This document shows, piece by piece, positions 57,908 through 64,000 of a stretch of 64,000 nucleotides of DNA. Location: positions 8,254,458-8,318,457 of the forward strand of contig OY754982.1 of NCBI GenBank assembly GCA_963576475.1, written 5' to 3'. The notes below the pieces were generated by a model, which searched no databases, was not told where the DNA came from, and saw only the letters and a program-made list of their open reading frames with translations. The DNA comes from Molanna angustata (taxonomy: Eukaryota; Arthropoda; Insecta; Trichoptera; Molannidae). Numbering within the stretch: position 1 is the stretch's first letter; every line of letters begins with the position of its first letter. The position numbers were made by a program, and so were the translations under genes.

Positions 57908-60743
57908 ATGGCTCTTAGCTTCTATTTACAAAACACCAGGGGACTTCGCACCAAAACTGAAACATTTTATCTCAATGCTACCAATAATAACTTCTCTGTT
58001 CTCGCCATAACCGAATCGTGGCTCGACCAAGATATCGCATCCAGCGAACTTCTGGATGAGAGGTACGACACCTGGAGATCAGATCGCGCATCACGCGGAG
58101 GTGGTGTACTCCTAGCCACTCTCTCTGAACTTAATGCACAGCCACAACCGGGGTGGACCTGTGAAGCCGAATGCATCTTCATTTCCATACCATTAAATAA
58201 CTTCTCACTAAAACTTAACGTCGCATGCGTTTATATACCAAAAGGGCCTTCGTACGCCCATCATATGGAAAGCTTCATCAATTTATTAATCCGTCTATTT
58301 GAAATGAACCCAAATGATTACTTCGTTATCTTAGGGGATTTTAATATGTCCGATATCCAATGGCACGCATCTGGCAATAATGATCATTTCAGTCCCAACA
58401 ACTTTTCTGCCCCAACTAGCGGTCACTTTCTTCATACCATGTCGCTGCTTAATCTCTATCAATTCAACGGCATTCCAAACGCACTTGGGCGCACCCTTGA
58501 TCTAGTCTTATGCAACTTTCCGACGTTATCCCAGGTCACTCGTAGCGAACATCCTTATGTACCTGAAGATTCTCATCACCCAGCCGTTGAATTCACTCTT
58601 ACCACACAAACTTATAAATCACTTAACAAACCAGCTCGCTCAATTACTTTGTTTAGGAAAGGTGATTACGCGTCCATTAATACATGTCTAGCAGCAACAG
58701 ATTGGAAGAACGCTCTCAGCGATCATTCGCTAGACAATGCTGTTTCTGATTTCTATAGTGTTATTTATAATACTATGGACCTATTCATTCCTACTAGACA
58801 AATAAAGAACAACGCTAACTTTCCCCATTGGTACAGCCCAGCGTTAATAAAAATAAGCAAAGAAAAAATGAAGTTTCACCATAAGTATATTAAAAACAAA
58901 AACCCAGCAGACTATGTAATTTTCTCCCAACTTAGACGCCGCCAAAAAGCAACGGCTAATAAGTGCTACGAAGAGTATATTAAATCTATCGAATCCAACT
59001 TACCAACAAACCCTAAATGCTTCTGGAACTTCATTAAAACTCGTCGCACGAACAACAATATACCTAATTCAATGAGCCTCAACTCAGATACTTTTCATGG
59101 CGGTGAGGATATATGTCGCGCTTTCCTAACACATTTTTCATCTTCGTATGATCGCGATTCTTCCAATCCCATGCTAACAGACCAATTCAACTCTCAACTC
59201 GCAGACTCGCCAAGATCAATCAGTAAATGTAATATAACCAATGACGCTGTTCTTAAATATCTAAAAAATGTTGATGTCAACAAAGGAGCAGGCAGTGATA
59301 TGGTACACCCCTTATACATAAAGAATTGTGCTCATAACCTCTCCACTCCTCTAACAATACTTTTTAATCGCTCTCTTTCTGAAGGTCATTTTCCGAGCAA
59401 GTGGAAGGAAGCATTTATAACTCCCATTCACAAATCTGGTTCCAAATCTGACATAAAAAACTATAGGCCCATATCAATTCTTTCCGTTCTCAGTAAAATT
59501 TTCGAGCGAATAATATACGACCAAATTTATTATCAAATCAAGCCCCTGCTAAGCGAAAACCAACATGGTTTCTTACGCAATAGATCTGTAACATCCAATC
59601 TAATTTCCTTCACTCATCGAATACTCACTAACACACACAACAGACAACAAACAGATACTATATACACTGACTATTCTAAGGCCTTCGACAGAGTTAATCA
59701 CAACATCCTCCTTAACAAACTATACAGTTTGGGCATACACGGTGATCTTCACCGCTGGTTTAGATCCTATATAACAAATCGCCACCAATCAGTTGTTGTC
59801 GGCGGACACAAATCAAACTTTCTAGCCGTTCCCTCAGGTGTACCGCAAGGATCCCACCTTGGACCACTTCTTTTCAATATATATATCTTTGACATCGGTA
59901 ACTGCTTATTACACACACAATACGAATTATTCGCAGACGATATGAAAATATCTTCTATAATCAGGAATCACAACGACTGCCTCAATATGCAAGCTGATCT
60001 TGACAGACTTACGGACTACTGCCTGACAAACAAATTGACTATTAATGCAGACAAATGTTACAAACTAACCTTTACCCGCAAACAATCACCCATAACTTTT
60101 TCCTATAACATTAATAAAGTTTCCATAACACCTTGCGACACTGTAAGAGACCTCGGTATAATCATGGATGGGAGCCTTACATTCAGCAACCATATAGATA
60201 AAATGATAGACAAGGCTTATAGAACTCTTGGATTCATATTCAGAACCTGCAAATCTTTCAAGAACATAAATACATTAAAATCTATATATTATACCATGGT
60301 TCGACCAATACTCGAATACGCATCCCCAATCTGGTCCCCAAGATACACAACATACAAACAACGCATTGAAAGAATACAAAGATTGTTGTAAAGCATACCT
60401 CGAGTTCCCCAGCTACGACTGCGCGAGAACCTATTATAAAATCGACAGTCTCGAGAATAGACGCACAGTAAATGATATGATGCTTCTGTACAACATTATA
60501 AATAATAATATCGACTGCCCCTCAATACTCAATACCATTTCATTTAATATTCCTACTCGCAGAACTAGACATACACATTTATTCCACCTTCCAATTCACC
60601 GCACCAATGACGCACAAAACATGACTATTCATAGAATGTGCGATACATACAATAACAGATTTCAAGAGTTTGACATCTTCCACCTCAGCTCCACAACATT
60701 CAAATACTCCATACAAAAGAAGATCAATAACCACCTATTATAG
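57908..60743 (+). pseudogene. retrotransposon ORF2: endonuclease and reverse transcriptase, one frameshift
   Basis: The ATG at 57,908 opens an 827-codon frame. Residues ~1-230 are an apurinic-type endonuclease: LQNTRGLRTKT, AITESWLD, WRSDRASRGGGVLLA, VILGDFNMSDIQW and EDSHHPA (His kept; the usual SDH reads SHH). Residues ~490-750 are the reverse transcriptase: PSKWKEAFITPIHKSG, NYRPISILSVLSKIFERII, ENQHGFLRNRSVTSN, YTDYSKAFDRVNH, SGVPQGSHLGPLLFNIYI, FADDMK (the catalytic YADD box with Phe) and the NADKC block. C-terminal RPILEYASPIWSP follows. The frame stops at 60,391 after IQRLL; the next frame continues KAYLEF to 60,743, so one indel separates the last ~117 codons. The product would be the integrase and polymerase of target-primed reverse transcription. 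Confidence 0.9.
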
Positions 60744-61015
60744 GAAACCTTGACGGCATTTATTCTCTTTTTTCTTTTTTCCTTTTAGTTCAATATTATG
60801 TTTTAAATCATTGTTAACTTGAAATGTTGCTCTTACCTACATACCAACCTATGATCATATTTTATTTTTTTATTTTTTGCAAACTTGTATTATTTTATGT
60901 CAATCATAACGACAAAATGTAATAGGCCTTAATACTTGATGTTACTATTGTATTGTACTATGTCTTAACGCTGTTTTTTGTCCAACTTTAACATAAATAA
61001 ATAAATAAATAAATA
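60744..61015 (+). other. retrotransposon 3' UTR and (TAAA)n tail
   Basis: About 270 bp of AT-rich UTR ending TTAACATAAATAAATAAATA. A short tetranucleotide tail rather than poly(A) is typical of CR1-type elements. Confidence 0.8.
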
Positions 61016-61019
61016 ATCA

Positions 61020-62240
61020 TTCAATTAACCTTATTTTTATCTGTTTTGCGACTTCGGAAGGGAATATTGATTTAATATTATCAAACCGAAATTTATGGGT
61101 TATATGTATTTTTTACAATGTATCAAGGTTATAAGAAGCTATCTACAATTTTCCCTTTTTTTCCCTTTATAATTTTTAATCCTACTTTTTTTCTTTCTTC
61201 TGTTACACGGGGTCGGGTTTTCCAAAAATGCAGTGCTAACTAAAAGATCTCGCTAAAGAGCTCTCTCTCTAGGAGAATATCGTCAAAAAGGTGACTTACG
61301 ATAGCTATTTATCGTAGAGCAATTAAAACATTTTTATTATTGAACAATATTAACGATTCAACATCCGATTAATTTAATTACGAACTGTCGACAAATTGAG
61401 ATTGGAAATTTAGATTTCTAATCGTACGATTTTTTATAACTCCTTAGTAATTAATTACAAAAATTACGCTTTGATATTATATTTTACCTTACATAGTAAT
61501 AATAATGTGCTAGAACATATTATTATTTAACGCCTGGAGTCATGCAATCTGTATAACTTACATTATAGCTTTTGTATCAAATTTTACTGTCAAGAAAATT
61601 AAACTTCCATTTATACAATGTTTAATAGCAAAGTTTGAACAATAAATAATAATAAATACGTATAAGTGTTCTGTGTTTTATTCTCAGTTGTCTCTTTAAT
61701 GTTATTGAGCCGTTAAATTATCAGTTATTATATGTTAATAATTACTTTGTTGTTGAAAGACTTTTCAAGATGTTCAGTGGGGTGTTGATGGTAATAATAT
61801 GAATGTGTCAGAAAGTTATGACAGATGGAAACAAATTAACACTCACTTCATCTAAACTTGTTAACTTTCGTATCCGTCTTTTTAGTACGTTTTTATGAAT
61901 TCATTTACGACTTACATTTTAAATTACGGAATATAAGACATACCTAATACCGCATTCAATTCAAAACACTACTTTTATGAAAAAAAAAAATAAATGAGTG
62001 GAGTCAGTTAATGTTTTAGCATGATATATTATGTTATGTAAGTAGCATCTAAGAGTTCATCATCTTAAATTTTTTGCATCCTTTTTGTAAATGTGAATTG
62101 TACGTTTGAAAACAAATTAAAATTCTTAGAAAATATTGTTATTTGACCGGTGAAACAGATTGGTGTAAGGGACAAAGGGACTAGGGATAGAATAAGTAAG
62201 TTTTTTTATTTTATTTTATATTGCTTCTATTATTATTGAG
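61020..62240. other. no gene seen
   Basis: AT-rich DNA between the retrotransposon and the Harbinger element. Confidence 0.5.
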
Positions 62241-62464
62241 ATAATGGTGGTTATTCTGAAATGACTACCGTTGTATCGACATGAAACCAATCACAATAGT
62301 TGTTTTTGTTTGTCAAATCAATCGTCACGCAATAGTACACGTTTTGGTAATTCTGAACATGCAATTGCCTTGTCCATGGTCAAAAACAATCGTAACTAAC
62401 TTCAGACCACAGATTATGTCTTCAGACACTTCTATTTTATGTGTGCTTCACACTTCAAAACATT

Positions 62465-62489
62465 TTTTTTTAATGAGGCACAGCCACCA
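62465..62489. mobile_element. 25-bp retroposed LINE tip with 13-bp duplication
   Basis: ACTTCAAAACATT occurs at 62,452-62,464 and 62,490-62,502. Between lies a T run and AATGAGGCACAGCCACCA, the reverse of a LINE 3' tip with a short poly(A). Nearly the same tip (TTTTTAATAAGGCACAGCCA) is at about 41,945. This is what an extremely 5'-truncated retrotransposition leaves. Confidence 0.7.
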
Positions 62490-62627
62490 ACTTCAAAACA
62501 TTCGAATTCGAACACATGCGAATACCATTGTTTATGCGCTTCAATCTTTACCTACTATTTTATATAAATATCTACCATCTACTCATTAATAATGTCTAAA
62601 ATGTCATTAATAATGTCTTAATGTGAT

Positions 62628-63092
62628 AATGTAACTTATTTCTGTTATGTAACGGCTCACTGAAGGTTGTGACATTGATACGTTTATGTCTTGAGCCACT
62701 GCCTTTTGTTAAGATCCTTGGCCGTAGAAATTCAAAGTTGTGAGAACCTTTATTTCGACTGGTATATGTAGCTCTTTTGTATTTCCACAGACATGAGGTT
62801 TATCAAAATGATGATGTTGATTAAAAGTCTCGCCATATTTTCGGTCAACTCTGTATACTTCAATAAATCTAATTTCAGGAATATCGAATGGGTTTGTCAC
62901 GTCTCTCAAATTCCTTCTATAAATACTATAATATGCATACCTAGAACAAAACCATATAACAAAATTAAAACATCGATACTTCATTTTTAAAAGTTTTACA
63001 AATGTGCTGTTAATGAATAAAAATCCTACTTCCAATCTGTCATTTTCCTCTAAATATTCAACTAAAGCCAAAGCTGCATTTTCTTGTGCCAT
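62628..63092 (-). pseudogene. Harbinger transposase, N-terminal part, inactivated
   Basis: The ATG at 63,092 opens 127 codons: MAQENAALALVEYLE, YSIYRRNLRDVTNPFDIPE, then HIPVEIKVLTTLNFYGQGS and a TAA stop at 62,709-62,711. Reading on in frame gives QKAVAQDINVSMSQPSVSRY and ITEI. The RNxRDxxNPFxxP, LTALxFYATGSYQ and SQxSVSR boxes are the first third of HARBI1-like PIF/Harbinger transposases. The stop replaces the Tyr of GSYQ. Homology ends at about residue 150, so the DDE catalytic domain is deleted. No partner Myb-like gene is visible. Confidence 0.85.
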
Positions 63093-63341
63093 TTTAAGCG
63101 AATATCTAAATATTTGTCGAAGAAAAAGTCAAACCGAGTCAATCTGTAATCTAAACAACAGGCTTTGACCGCTTGTTTCAATATCAACAGTTGTTTATGA
63201 AATTCAGTCAATAATTCCAACAATGTGCGTTCAGAATAACCCACTGTCAAAAAAGACGATAGCCGCCATTTTTGTATTGTGATATCCCAGATGTCAATCG
63301 GTTTTGTCGTTTCAGAATAACCACCATTATAAGATTTTACC

Positions 63342-63368
63342 TTCTTCTTCTTCTTCTTCTTCTTCTTT
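63342..63368. repeat. (TTC)n, LINE 3' tail
   Basis: Eight to nine CTT/TTC units. On the minus strand this is a (GAA)n tail at the 3' end of the LINE that starts at 63,393. Confidence 0.9.
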
Positions 63369-63392
63369 TGAATAGACCTTCAGGTCTGTTTT

Positions 63393-64000
63393 TTAAGAGG
63401 CCTGCTCTTCCTGCGAAGTGGACCCCCAGCTATCCCTCCATCTTTTTGGCGGTCTACCGCGAGGGCGGGTTCCGTGAGGCTGATTGTGAAGCACGATATG
63501 AGGAAGTCTGGTGCTGTCCATCCTTTGGACATGACCATACCAGTCCCTCCTCCGCTGCCTGCTCCATCTGATGATATCGTCAACCTCACATAGTTCCCTT
63601 ATTCTGGAGTTCCTCACTCGGTCTCTCAGGGTTTTGCCTGCAATAGTTCTCAATGTCCTCATTTCTGAAGTCCTCAACATTTGTTTGCTTCTGACTGTGT
63701 CTGCTCGTGCCTCTATTCCATATGTCATCACTGGTCTTACGCATGCTTTGTAGATTCTCACTTTGCTTTTAATGGCCATATCCTCATTTTTCCAAATAGT
63801 GGATTTTAGGGCGCCCGAGACTGCAGCTGCCTTATTGACTTGGCTCTGAATTTCTTCACAGAGGTCAGCATCTTCTGTTATGTCAATTCCTAGGTATCTA
63901 AAGGTATTAACCTGTTCAATTGGGTTGTTGTCTATAGTCAGATTGCATGCTATGTGTGTTTTTGAGAATGTCATACATTTAGTCTTATTAATTGAAATTG
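63393..64000 (-). pseudogene. LINE ORF2 C-terminus, runs off the window
   Basis: The minus frame is open from the window edge (ISINKTKC before MTFSKT) to the stop at 63,393. It contains VNTFRYLGIDITED (RT end block), YKACVRPVMTYGIEARAD, MLRTSEMRTLRTIAGK, RVRNSRIRELCEVDDII, RDWYGHVQRMDSTRLP and RPRGRPPKRWRDSW. This is the thumb and C-terminal region of an RTE-like ORF2. The frame shows no lesion over 200 codons, so the copy is relatively young. The rest lies beyond 64,000. A truncated relative is at 40,866. Confidence 0.9.

Larger units (their letters stand above)
56357..61015 (+). mobile_element. nearly complete CR1/Daphne-like non-LTR retrotransposon
   Basis: One element with ORF1, a 681-bp spacer, ORF2 (endonuclease and reverse transcriptase), a 3' UTR and a (TAAA)n tail. 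It lacks RNase H and LTRs. The left limit is set by the last stop codon before ORF1, because the frame is open with no ATG, so the copy is probably 5'-truncated. No target-site duplication was found. The coding density and single frameshift make it the youngest large element here. Confidence 0.88.
62242..63329 (-). mobile_element. Harbinger element, both ends present
   Basis: The left end TAATGGTGGTTATTCTGAAA is repeated inverted at the right end (TTTCAGAATAACCACCATTA). The similarity continues inward with mismatches (GACTACCGTTG against GACAAAACCG). The exact end base is ambiguous by 1-3 bases, because TAATGG/CCATTA flanks can be read as a TWA- or AT-type duplication. It carries the start of a HARBI1-like transposase on the minus strand and is otherwise deleted: 1088 bp is far shorter than an autonomous copy. 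Confidence 0.8.

Noticed and set aside
57130..57918. A third retrotransposon protein with membrane segments
   Set aside because: Kept as a finding, but not annotated as a gene: hydrophobicity follows from AT-rich codons and no family or start site is evident.

Overview
The window looks like non-coding DNA from a moth or butterfly (Lepidoptera). It is AT-rich and full of the TAGGTACCTAC-type words common in lepidopteran genomes. It carries tRNA-derived SINEs ending in a ...GCCCGAGAAGCAATAT... tail, many decayed RTE-, CR1- and Daphne-like LINE ends, Helitron-like elements, and hAT and Harbinger elements. No operons, rRNA or genuine tRNA genes were seen. The species cannot be named from sequence alone.

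Layout. 0-5 kb: opposed LINE scraps, then a decayed hAT copy holding a Helitron-like element that itself holds a CR1 LINE end, then a SINE. 8-13.8 kb: two copies of an unnamed ~550-bp repeat, a foldback, a 1.5-kb GC-rich 18-bp minisatellite that reverses orientation at its end, and a foldback MITE. 14.6-16 kb: a second Helitron-like copy with a perfect 174-bp internal tandem duplication. 18.4-25 kb: SINEs, LINE ends, a hAT element with an RTE insertion inside it, an inverted partner of that RTE, and an octanucleotide array. 27.1-29.1 kb: a third Helitron-like fragment and a clean hAT element with a perfect 8-bp duplication. 29.9-30.3 kb: the only promoter-like, CpG-richer stretch, ending in a possible first exon; a phase-compatible candidate second exon lies at 35.76 kb. 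37.3-38.4 kb: a SINE split by a CR1 LINE split by a MITE. 40.8-51.4 kb: scattered LINE remnants. 51.9-54.7 kb: a SINE, the third ~550-bp repeat, two long AT tracts split by an exact 221-bp duplicate, and a second foldback MITE. 56.36-61.0 kb: a nearly complete non-LTR retrotransposon (ORF1 and ORF2), damaged mainly by a 5' truncation and one frameshift. 62.2-63.3 kb: a terminally complete Harbinger element with a dead, internally deleted transposase. 63.4-64 kb: the 3' end of another LINE that runs off the window.

How the parts relate. Almost everything is selfish DNA, and insertion order can be read from interrupted elements and target-site duplications. Three MITEs share a 3-bp CWG target preference; the window also holds a Harbinger relic, the superfamily I infer mobilised them. 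The one region that may belong to the host is the promoter/exon candidate at 30 kb with the exon candidate at 35.76 kb. If real, the rest of the right half would be intron. I found no defence system, gene cluster or clearly new enzyme.
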